Below are positions 1-5,283 of a stretch of 8,466 nucleotides of DNA, piece by piece; position 1 is the stretch's first letter, and each line of letters opens with the position of its first letter. The notes beneath the pieces were generated by a model. The model did no database searches, was not told the DNA's origin, and worked only from the letters and a program-made list of their open reading frames with translations. The stretch is from Armatimonadota bacterium. Its GTDB lineage: Bacteria > Armatimonadota > DTGP01 > JAHWJO01. The DNA is taken from contig JAHWJO010000181.1 of NCBI GenBank assembly GCA_019348365.1, positions 1 through 8,466 of the forward strand, given 5' to 3'. Made by a program: the position numbers and the translations under genes.

Positions 1-113
1 GCGCGAACGGCATGCTCCTCCGCCGCGTGGACGGCCTCCGCAAGATCCTCGATGGCGTCACCACCCCCGACGAGATCCGGCGCGTCGTCTTCACCGCCGG
101 ACACGCGGCTTAG
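1..113 (+). CDS. pilB: PilB, type IV pilus extension ATPase (C-terminal end only)
   Basis: Only the last 36 codons are present, read in the frame starting at base 3 and ending at TAG 111-113. The peptide includes GMLLRRVDGLRKILDGVTTP followed by DEIRRVVF. This matches the usual C-terminus of PilB/GspE-type ATPases, where a GM-x-x-L-x-x-DG-L-x-K-x-x-x-G-x-T-T-x-x-E-x-x-R-V motif closes the protein. PilB is the cytoplasmic hexameric ATPase that powers pilus extension through the platform protein PilC. The 132 bases to pilT hold an inverted repeat, so the two genes may share a transcript with a structured gap. The catalytic core lies left of the window. The short length leaves GspE as an alternative, but the pilT-pilC-pilD context favours PilB. 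Confidence 0.85.
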   Translation, partial: ANGMLLRRVDGLRKILDGVTTPDEIRRVVFTAGHAA

Positions 114-118
114 TCGCA

Positions 119-225
119 GGGGTCAGGGGTCGGGGGTCAGGGATCAGTAAAGGCTTCGGGTGAACGGAGCGAATCCGGTTGCGCCGAAAACCTCACCGAT
201 CCCTGACCCCCGACCCCTGATCCCC
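119..225. repeat. Inverted repeat with a G-quadruplex motif in each arm
   Basis: A perfect 23-bp inverted repeat (123-145 and 198-220) flanks a 52-base spacer. The left arm region has four G-runs on the plus strand (119-122, 126-129, 132-136, 140-142) separated by TCA, TC and TCA. The right arm has four matching C-runs (201-203, 207-211, 214-217, 222-225), so it forms the same motif on the minus strand. The RNA could fold either as one long hairpin or, on the left arm, as a G-quadruplex. It ends 7 bases before the pilT Shine-Dalgarno sequence. From memory, G-rich TCAGGGG-type intergenic repeats are dispersed in several bacterial genomes; whether this one is repeated elsewhere in its genome cannot be seen here. 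Confidence 0.85.
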
Positions 226-232
226 GCAGTTC

Positions 233-241
233 AAAGGAGGG
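233..241 (+). promoter_or_regulatory. Strong Shine-Dalgarno that fixes the TTG start of pilT
   Basis: The bases AAAGGAGGG end 4 nt before TTG 246. This near-perfect ribosome binding site is the reason to prefer the TTG start over the first in-frame ATG, at codon 73 (base 462). Starting at that ATG would remove conserved residues at the N-terminus of the PilT PAS-like domain. Confidence 0.85.
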
Positions 242-245
242 CCGT

Positions 246-1565
246 TTGGCCGACCCTAACACTGGCAAATCCCCCGTTGGGGCAGGGCTCCCGGCGACCG
301 CCCCGGCTTCGTCGGTGGGGAGATCCGCGCCGCCCGGCGCATCCTCCCTCGCCACGCCGTCGTCGGGCCTACTGAATCCGTCGGGCGGCGCGACGGGACA
401 GGCGGCGAAACCGAAGCCCCGCCCCCTCTCCGAAATCCACCTCGACGACCTGCTCACGGAGATGGTCCAGAAAGGCGCGTCCGACCTCCACCTCAGCGTC
501 GGAGTGCCGCCGATGTTCCGGATCGACAGCCGCCTCATGCCCAGCAATTACGAACGGCTCACCCCCAACGAGTCCCAGCGGCTGGCCTACGACATCATGA
601 CGGACGAGCACACCCAGCGGTTCGAGTCCACCATGGAGCTCGATTTCTCCTACACACTGGGAAAGAAGGGGCGCTTTCGCGTGAACGTCTACCGCGACCG
701 GGGGACGGTCGCCTCGGCGTACCGGTTGATTCCGTCGCGGATTCCCACCATCACGGACCTGGGCCTTCCGCCGGTGCTGGAGGAGCTCAGCCGCCGCCCG
801 CGCGGGCTCATCCTCGTCACCGGCCCGACCGGCTCCGGCAAATCCACCACCCTCGCGGCAATGATCAACCAGATCAACAACGAGCGCAACCTCCACATCA
901 TCACGGTCGAGGACCCCATCGAGTACATGCACCAGCACCGCACCTGCGTGGTCAACCAGCGGGAGCTGGGGCAGGACACCAAATCGTTCTCCAACGCCCT
1001 GCGCGCATCGCTCCGCGAAGACCCGGACGTGATCCTCGTCGGCGAGATGCGGGACCTGGAGACGATAGAAGCCGCGATCACGGCGGCGGAGACGGGCCAC
1101 CTCGTCCTCGCCACCCTCCACACGAACAGCGCCGCCCAGACGGTGGACCGCATCGTGGATGTCTTCCCCACCGGCTCGCAGCAGCAGGTCCGTATCCAGC
1201 TCTCGAATACGCTGGAAGCCGTCCTCACCCAGCAACTCGTCCCCCGCGCCCGCTCAACCGGGCGAACCTGCGCGATGGAGGTGATGATCGCCACCCCCGC
1301 CATCCGCAACCTGATCCGCGAAGGCAAGGCCCACCAGATCACCTCCACAATCACGACGAGCGCAAACGTCGGCATGATTACTATGGACCAAGCCTTGCGT
1401 GATTTGTTCCAGGCGGATATGATTAGTTATGAAGATGCGCTGAGCCGCGCCATGAACCCGGACGAGTTGAAAAAACTCATCAGTTCGGGCATGCCCGGCG
1501 AAGGCGGCGGCGGCGGGCGAGCGACGGAGGCTCCCTATCCGGCGACCGCAGGCAGGCGGGGTTAG
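246..1565 (+). CDS. pilT: PilT, type IV pilus retraction ATPase
   Basis: PilT is a cytoplasmic hexameric AAA-like ATPase that depolymerises pili and drives twitching motility. The 439-residue product has a PAS-like N-domain beginning near residue 61, with GASDLHLSVGVPP at about 77-89. Walker A is GPTGSGKS at 193-200, the Asp box ITVEDPIEY at 219-227, and Walker B DVILVGEMRD at 261-270 with catalytic Glu267. The His box HLVLATLHT is at 285-293 with His292. AIRNLIREG at 352-360 is the C-terminal signature that separates PilT from PilB. It is about 70-90 residues longer than usual. The extra length is a Pro/Ser/Ala/Gly-rich N-terminal tail (about 1-60) and a Gly-rich C-terminal tail (about 416-439). 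It starts at TTG with a strong ribosome binding site. PilU is the main alternative, but AIRNLIRE and the gene order favour PilT. Confidence 0.95.
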   Translation: MADPNTGKSPVGAGLPATAPASSVGRSAPPGASSLATPSSGLLNPSGGATGQAAKPKPRPLSEIHLDDLLTEMVQKGASDLHLSVGVPPMFRIDSRLMPSNYERLTPNESQRLAYDIMTDEHTQRFESTMELDFSYTLGKKGRFRVNVYRDRGTVASAYRLIPSRIPTITDLGLPPVLEELSRRPRGLILVTGPTGSGKSTTLAAMINQINNERNLHIITVEDPIEYMHQHRTCVVNQRELGQDTKSFSNALRASLREDPDVILVGEMRDLETIEAAITAAETGHLVLATLHTNSAAQTVDRIVDVFPTGSQQQVRIQLSNTLEAVLTQQLVPRARSTGRTCAMEVMIATPAIRNLIREGKAHQITSTITTSANVGMITMDQALRDLFQADMISYEDALSRAMNPDELKKLISSGMPGEGGGGGRATEAPYPATAGRRG

Positions 1566-1594
1566 CCGGAATTCGGATTCGGTGGAGGAGAGGA

Positions 1595-1660
1595 CCTTCC
1601 TGAACCCAGGATCACCGGTGAAAGCGCCGGTCTCCTGGGTTCTTATGCTGTTCAGGAAGG
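1595..1660. other. Nested hairpin 1 downstream of pilT
   Basis: An outer perfect 10-bp stem (1595-1604 with 1651-1660) encloses a 9-bp stem (1603-1611 with 1633-1641) that shares two bases with it, and an inner 5-bp stem (1614-1618 with 1627-1631). The right strand has a 9-base bulge (1642-1650). There is no following T-tract, so an intrinsic terminator is unlikely. The nested design looks more like a structured RNA or palindromic repeat. No known riboswitch consensus was recognised. Confidence 0.7.
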
Positions 1661-1680
1661 GCTCTTCCAGGATGAAGAGC
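1661..1680. other. Hairpin 2 downstream of pilT
   Basis: A perfect 7-bp stem, GCTCTTC (1661-1667) with GAAGAGC (1674-1680), has a six-base loop. It directly abuts hairpin 1, so the two could stack coaxially. No T-tract follows. Confidence 0.65.
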
Positions 1681-1684
1681 GCCC

Positions 1685-1719
1685 ATTCCAGGTTGGGGTC
1701 TCCTTCAGTGCCCTGGAAT
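1685..1719. promoter_or_regulatory. Hairpin 3, possibly hiding the ribosome binding site of the next gene
   Basis: ATTCCAGG (1685-1692) can pair with CCTGGAAT (1712-1719) around a 19-base loop. The downstream strand contains GGAA (1715-1718), the only purine-rich Shine-Dalgarno-like run before ATG 1730. If the hairpin forms, it would lower initiation at that ATG. The control role is inference; the pairing is visible. Confidence 0.5.
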
Positions 1720-1729
1720 TGAGTTCGAG

Positions 1730-2200
1730 ATGGCCTCACAGCCCCCCAAATCTCCACATCGGATCGGAACAAGCCCTTCGTCGCCCAACGGCTCGAACGG
1801 CGGTCAGGGGAACGGCGGCCCGAATCGGCTTCAGTTGGAGAACATGGCGGCTCCCCGCCACAAAAAAAAGAAAAAGACGGTCCCGCTGGCGGACAAAATC
1901 TACCGGGGGATGTTCGTCGTCGGGATGATCATCGGCGCGTTCCTCTCCCTCATGCTCCCCTTCAAAGATTATTCATTCACTGTTGCGGATCGCGACCTGA
2001 CCCTCCCCTTCAACGTGGTCAAGCTCGAGGTGTGGCAGCGCGTGCTGGTCTACTGCGGCATGGTGATCGGCAACGGGTTCCTCTGGTCGAAGTGGGCCAT
2101 GGGGATCTGCGACAAGCATTTCCCCCACACCCGCTATTTGCGGAAAGCCCCGGAAGAGGATGTGGAACAGGGGATGAAACTCTGGCGGCTGGACGATTGA
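1730..2200 (+). CDS. Uncharacterised two-helix membrane protein in the pil locus
   Basis: I do not recognise this 156-residue protein. Residues 1-43 are polar and disordered-looking (Ser, Pro, Gly, Asn), followed by a basic patch RHKKKKK at 43-49. A hydrophobic helix lies at about 60-77 and a second at about 103-118. They are joined by a loop of about 25 residues (FKDYSFTVADRDLTLPF within it). A charged tail HFPHTRYLRKAPEEDVEQG follows. The basic residues before helix 1 and after helix 2 predict both ends in the cytoplasm and the loop outside. It lies between pilT and pilC on the same strand, so a T4P-linked role is plausible but unproven. ATG 1730 has weak ribosome binding. An internal ATG at 1844 (residue 39) is preceded by GGAG only 3 nt away and is an alternative start, giving 118 residues. 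A hairpin terminator follows the gene. Confidence 0.75.
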   Translation: MASQPPKSPHRIGTSPSSPNGSNGGQGNGGPNRLQLENMAAPRHKKKKKTVPLADKIYRGMFVVGMIIGAFLSLMLPFKDYSFTVADRDLTLPFNVVKLEVWQRVLVYCGMVIGNGFLWSKWAMGICDKHFPHTRYLRKAPEEDVEQGMKLWRLDD

Positions 2201-2232
2201 TTCCTGCTTCAGTTCCGATCCGGTTCCGAATC

Positions 2233-2270
2233 TATCGCGCTCCCTCCCTGAAGGAGCGCGATATTTAATT
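2233..2270 (+). terminator. Intrinsic-type terminator closing the pilT-side transcript
   Basis: A perfect 11-bp GC-rich stem pairs 2233-2243 with 2253-2263 around a nine-base loop, followed by an AT-rich TTTAATT tail. It sits 32 bases after the small membrane gene. The tail is weaker than a full T-tract, so termination may be partial. It separates the pilB-pilT-small-gene unit from the pilC promoter. Confidence 0.75.
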
Positions 2271-2334
2271 GGCCCGCCCTGTCGTGACAAGGTCCGGCTC
2301 CCCATGGCCTTCAACACACTTCTTCCGCGCGCTG

Positions 2335-2343
2335 TGGTATAAT
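2335..2343 (+). promoter_or_regulatory. Extended -10 promoter for pilC-pilD
   Basis: TGGTATAAT (TGn at 2335-2337, perfect TATAAT at 2338-2343) is an extended -10 element for the housekeeping sigma factor. No good -35 hexamer is visible at 16-18 bp spacing, which is typical of extended -10 promoters. Transcription would start near 2350, leaving a leader of about 245 nt. It lies just after the terminator at 2233-2270, supporting a separate pilC-pilD transcript. Confidence 0.65.
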
Positions 2344-2349
2344 GTGCGC

Positions 2350-2593
2350 GTGGATGCAAGGCTTCCCTCCGCTCGCCCTGATGACGGAAGGGGACTTTCC
2401 CCATTTTTAGAACGAAGCCGTGATTCGTCGGAAATAACCGTCCGTAAAAGGTTTCAGGGGGGTCGGCAAGGAACACGAAAGGGAAGAACGGAGTCCTAAA
2501 TACAGGGGCCTCCTCTTTTCTCCCTCGCTTATTCGATCCGATTTCGATCTCCCCGGTTCAATCAGAAGAATTCAGAATAACGGAGCTGTTTCC
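2350..2593 (+). other. Long 5' leader of pilC
   Basis: This stretch lacks a credible gene. It contains a terminator-like hairpin, GGGGA (2390-2394) with TCCCC (2398-2402), followed by A and five T (2404-2408). CTTCC (2362-2366) can pair with GGAAG (2386-2390) in competition with the first base of that stem. A small ACGAA/TTCGT hairpin lies at 2412-2428. GGAG (2582-2585) is the pilC ribosome binding site, 8 nt from ATG 2594. I looked for the conserved core of c-di-GMP class I aptamers and did not see it. The leader may be an attenuator, or simply untranslated. Confidence 0.45.
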
Positions 2594-3883
2594 ATGCCTA
2601 CTTTTGCTTACGTGGCCCGCGACGCCACCGGCGGGACGCGCAAGGCGACCGTGGATGCCGAGAACGAAAGCGCCGTCGCCCGCATCCTCCGCGAGCAGGG
2701 ACTCGTCGTCTCCAACATCCGCAAGGTCAAGGATTCGAAGGCGGAGGCGAACAAAGACGTCATCGTCACCAAAAAGAAGGCGGGCGGCGGCTTCGGGCGC
2801 GTCAAGCTGGCCGATCTCTCCGTCTTCTGCCGCCAGTTCTCCACCATGATCGACGCGGGCGTCGGCCTCGTCCGGTGCCTCTCGGTCCTGGGGGAGCAGA
2901 CTCCCAACGTCAAGCTCCGGCGGATCATCCTCGACATCCAGCAGGAGGTCGAATCCGGGTCCACGCTCAGCCGCGCCATGGCGAAGCACCCGCGCGTGTT
3001 CAACAACCTGTTCATCGGTCTCGTCCGCGCGGGCGAAGTCGGCGGCGTGCTGGAGGAAGCCCTGCAGCGACTGGCGAGCTTCCTCGAAAAGGACCTCGAG
3101 CTCCGGCGCAAGGTGAAGGCGGCCATGACCTACCCGACCATCGTTATGGTGGTCGCCATCGCCATCGTCATCGGCCTCGTGACGCTGATCCTCCCCAAGT
3201 TCCTCGATCTCTTCCTGGAGCTGGGAATGAAGGCGGAAGAGATGCCGGCGATGACCCGGTTCATGATGAACTTCTCGAACTTCCTCACCGCCGGGTTCCC
3301 CATGCGCCAGGTCATCTTCGCCATCGTCTTCTTCGTCCTGCTGACGGCCTGGAAGGCGTTCACCCGCACCAAGCCGGGGAAACGGGTCTACGACACGTTC
3401 AAGCTGAAAGCGCCGGTCTTCGGGAAGCTCAATCATAAGATCGCGCTGGCCCGCTTCTCGCGCACGCTCGGCACCCTGATGGTCTCCGGCGTTCCCATCC
3501 TCCAGGCCCTCGAAACCGTGGCCGGGACCGTGGACAACGACATTATCGGCGACGCGATCCTCGAAGCCCGCGCCCGCATCCGGGAAGGCGACCGGATCGG
3601 CGATCCCTTGCAGAAGTCGAAGATGTTCCCGCCGATGGTCGTGCAGATGGTCTCCATCGGGGAGGAGTCGGGCGCCCTCGACCAGATGCTCGAAAAGATC
3701 GCGGAATTCTACGAGGCGGAGGTGGACACCGCGCTCTCCTCGCTGACCTCCGCCATCGAGCCGGTCATGATCGTGTTCCTCGGCTTCTCGGTCGGGTTCA
3801 TCGTCATCTCGATGTTCCTTCCGCTCGTTTCCATCATCAACAACCTCTCCGGCGAAGGCGGCGATAGCGGAGGCGAAGATTAA
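2594..3883 (+). CDS. pilC: PilC, type IV pilus inner-membrane platform protein
   Basis: PilC is the polytopic platform that couples the PilB and PilT motors to pilin insertion and removal. The 429-residue product is close to the usual family length of about 400. After an N-terminal segment MPTFAYVARD, typical of PilC/GspF, come two T2SF repeats. The first is about 72-195, with LSVFCRQFSTMIDAGVGL and the RAGEVGG signature at 145-151. The second is about 280-405, with LARFSRTLGTLMVSGVPIL and IGEESGALDQML at 355-366. Hydrophobic helices lie at about 180-203, 236-253 and 388-416. The linker at 44-69 is Lys/Gly-rich. ATG 2594 has GGAG 8 nt upstream. The stop lies 7 nt before pilD, so the two are very likely cotranscribed. 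GspF is the alternative; pilT and pilD nearby favour PilC. Confidence 0.95.
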   Translation: MPTFAYVARDATGGTRKATVDAENESAVARILREQGLVVSNIRKVKDSKAEANKDVIVTKKKAGGGFGRVKLADLSVFCRQFSTMIDAGVGLVRCLSVLGEQTPNVKLRRIILDIQQEVESGSTLSRAMAKHPRVFNNLFIGLVRAGEVGGVLEEALQRLASFLEKDLELRRKVKAAMTYPTIVMVVAIAIVIGLVTLILPKFLDLFLELGMKAEEMPAMTRFMMNFSNFLTAGFPMRQVIFAIVFFVLLTAWKAFTRTKPGKRVYDTFKLKAPVFGKLNHKIALARFSRTLGTLMVSGVPILQALETVAGTVDNDIIGDAILEARARIREGDRIGDPLQKSKMFPPMVVQMVSIGEESGALDQMLEKIAEFYEAEVDTALSSLTSAIEPVMIVFLGFSVGFIVISMFLPLVSIINNLSGEGGDSGGED

Positions 3884-3890
3884 CATCCCC

Positions 3891-4727
3891 ATGCCCGTCG
3901 ACTTCGGGGCCGTGATCATGTTCCTCTACGGCCTCGTCGTCGGCAGCTTCCTCAACGTCCTGATCTACCGGATGCCGAAGGAGGAGTCGGTGACGACTCC
4001 TCCTTCGCGCTGTCCTTCCTGCGACACCCGCCTCCGCCCCCGCGACCTCATCCCCCTCTTCAGCTTCCTCCTCTCCCGCACCCGCTGCCGCTACTGCGGC
4101 GAAAAGGTCTCCTGGCGCTACTTCGGCGTGGAACTCCTGACGGGAGTCCTCTTCGCCGCCACGGTCCTGATCAACGGCTTCACCTGGGATACGATCCTGG
4201 AGTGCCTGTTCGTCGCCGTCCTCATCGCCATCTTCTTCATCGACCTCGACCATTTCATCATCCCCGACGAGCTGAACCTCGCGGGGGTCGTCATCGGGGT
4301 CGCGCGGGACATGCTCAAGCTCGCCCTCGACCCGTCCTGGGCGCTCGCCCGCATCCCGATCCCGTTCACCGGAGCCGTCGTCCACGCCCCTCGCTCCCTC
4401 GTGGGCATCCTCGTCTGCGCGGGGCTCCTCTACCTGATCGCCCTGATCGGCACCTGGATGTTCAAGAAGGATGCAATGGGCATGGGGGACGTGAAGCTCG
4501 CGGCGGCGTTCGGCGCGAACCTGACGCTGGCGGGGGTGCTGGTGGCCTTCTTCTTCGCGGTGGGGATCGGCGCGGTGGTGGGCGTGCTGCTCATGGCGAC
4601 CCGGCTCCGCAGCCGCGAGGACATGCTGCCGTTCGGGCCGTTTTTGGTGACGGGCGCGCTGGTGGCGATGTACTGGGGCCCGCAGATCTTCAACTGGTAC
4701 GTCAACACGATGCTGCTGCGCGGCTGA
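3891..4727 (+). CDS. pilD: PilD, prepilin peptidase and N-methyltransferase
   Basis: This inner-membrane aspartyl protease cleaves prepilin leaders after the conserved Gly and methylates the exposed residue. The 278-residue product is normal for the bifunctional family. It begins with FLYGLVVGSFLNVLIYRMP, the typical first helix. Next come the two zinc-binding Cys pairs of the methyltransferase domain (Cys41/Cys44 and Cys66/Cys69). The peptidase motifs are FIDLDHFIIPDELN at 116-129 (Asp118) and MGMGDVKL at 196-203 (Asp200), each carrying one catalytic aspartate. LPFGPFL at 246-252 is the conserved late motif. Multiple hydrophobic helices fit the family. It follows pilC by 7 nt with no clear ribosome binding site at normal spacing, suggesting translational coupling. 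The substrates are probably the three prepilin-like proteins downstream. Confidence 0.95.
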   Translation: MPVDFGAVIMFLYGLVVGSFLNVLIYRMPKEESVTTPPSRCPSCDTRLRPRDLIPLFSFLLSRTRCRYCGEKVSWRYFGVELLTGVLFAATVLINGFTWDTILECLFVAVLIAIFFIDLDHFIIPDELNLAGVVIGVARDMLKLALDPSWALARIPIPFTGAVVHAPRSLVGILVCAGLLYLIALIGTWMFKKDAMGMGDVKLAAAFGANLTLAGVLVAFFFAVGIGAVVGVLLMATRLRSREDMLPFGPFLVTGALVAMYWGPQIFNWYVNTMLLRG

Positions 4728-4809
4728 GATGACAGGCCCTCTTCGGCTCTTTCCCCCTGCTCCCGTGCACTAAAATACCCATAGGACTTATCTTCAGATG
4801 GTAAAACTT

Positions 4810-4900
4810 TCATCCTGAACTTCTCTTCTGTCCTCCTGAATGATTCCTTCATGTCCTCCTGAGTACACCCGCATGTGTCCTCCTGAGCGGAACGGACTCT
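4810..4900. repeat. Degenerate direct repeats, TCCTCCTGA type
   Basis: A CCTGA core recurs at 4814, 4835, 4858 and 4882, with a variant TCTGA at 4913, giving intervals of 21, 23, 24 and 31 bp. The longest copy (about 4875-4900, TGTCCTCCTGAGCGGAACGG) matches, with substitutions, the left arm of the adjacent 31-bp inverted repeat. The set looks like decayed copies of one repeat end, not a CRISPR: units are short and degenerate and spacers are about 10 bp. Confidence 0.55.
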
Positions 4901-4902
4901 CT

Positions 4903-4998
4903 CCCATGTCATTCTGAGCGAAGCGAAGAATCTACGTGTACGTCTGTGTAGGCCAAGGTCGAAACGCAGATTCTTCGCTTCGCTCAGAATGACATGGG
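4903..4998. repeat. Perfect 31-bp inverted repeat (long hairpin)
   Basis: Bases 4903-4933 are the exact reverse complement of 4968-4998, separated by 34 bases. The core TGTCATTCTGAGCGAAGCG followed by AAGAATCT is a repeat type I recall from intergenic regions of several unrelated bacterial phyla. As RNA it forms a very stable hairpin. It lies between pilD and the prepilin genes, so it could reduce read-through or protect a transcript end, though no T-tract follows. The absence of any mismatch suggests recent insertion or active maintenance. Confidence 0.9.
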
Positions 4999-5019
4999 CG
5001 GAAGATTTTCATAAGTCCT

Positions 5020-5283
5020 GCTCCAGAATTTTCAGGCCGGGAGAAGCGGGGTGAATGTGTCGCGTTGAAGTGGGTATATTGCATGAAGGAACCGACAGGG
5101 CATTTCGGGTCGTCATAGAAGTGTAATATGGAGAGTTTTGTACCTCCATTGTCCGAACATTACAATGAGTTGACCTTGTTCCGATCTTTTTCGTGTCGTC
5201 CCGGCTTCCGGCGGCTCCATTGCCGGGCGGGAGAGAGCTATTCCGGGAATCGCAGGGCGCGCTCCCGTTCAGGAGGAAACCGA
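5020..5283 (+). other. Leader region of the prepilin gene pair
   Basis: No gene is supported here. An open frame in phase with the prepilin extends back to ATG 5128, but its residues are Arg/Ser-rich and unlike prepilin leaders. AT-rich hexamers TATATT (5075-5080) and TAATAT (5124-5129) could be -10 elements, but neither has a convincing -35. A hairpin CCCGGC (5200-5205) with GCCGGG (5222-5227) is possible. The promoter of the prepilin genes is not firmly located. Confidence 0.35.
5271..5276 (+). promoter_or_regulatory. Shine-Dalgarno that decides the start of prepilin 1
   Basis: A consensus AGGAGG ends 7 nt before ATG 5284. Together with the matching 267-residue length of the paralogue downstream, it selects 5284 over the longer in-frame start at 5128. 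Confidence 0.85.

Larger units (their letters stand above)
4783..5019. mobile_element. Possible non-autonomous palindromic element (MITE-like)
   Basis: The nine bases AGGACTTAT (4783-4791) reappear inverted as ATAAGTCCT (5011-5019), bounding 237 bp of non-coding DNA. Inside are a perfect 31-bp inverted repeat and several degenerate copies of its left end. There is no transposase and no clear target-site duplication, so mobility is inference. The interval is too AT-poor and too repetitive to read as a gene. Confidence 0.4.

Noticed and set aside
160..375. Small plus-strand frame overlapping the pilT start
   Set aside because: It starts inside the inverted-repeat spacer without a ribosome binding site, is Pro/Arg-rich and overlaps pilT out of frame.
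369..1235. Minus-strand open frame opposite pilT
   Set aside because: It is a shadow of a gene with complete catalytic motifs; no independent start signal or family match was seen.
1254..1772. Minus-strand open frame across the pilT end and the hairpin cluster
   Set aside because: It runs through three palindromes and the pilT coding end with no start signal or recognisable domain.
2350..2593. c-di-GMP class I riboswitch in the pilC leader
   Set aside because: Such aptamers often control pili, but the conserved GGCAAACC-like and ACGCAAAGCC-like core segments are not present.
2558..3919. Long minus-strand open frame opposite pilC
   Set aside because: Its Asp/Glu/His/Arg-rich composition is the expected shadow of a GC-rich gene. 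pilC on the plus strand has clear family motifs.
4810..4998. CRISPR array
   Set aside because: The units are short and degenerate, spacing is only 21-31 bp and there are no cas genes. The pattern fits decayed palindromic repeats.
5128..5283. N-terminal extension of prepilin 1 back to ATG 5128
   Set aside because: The extra residues are Arg/Ser-rich and unlike a prepilin leader, ATG 5128 lacks a ribosome binding site, and AGGAGG 7 nt before ATG 5284 gives a length equal to the paralogue.
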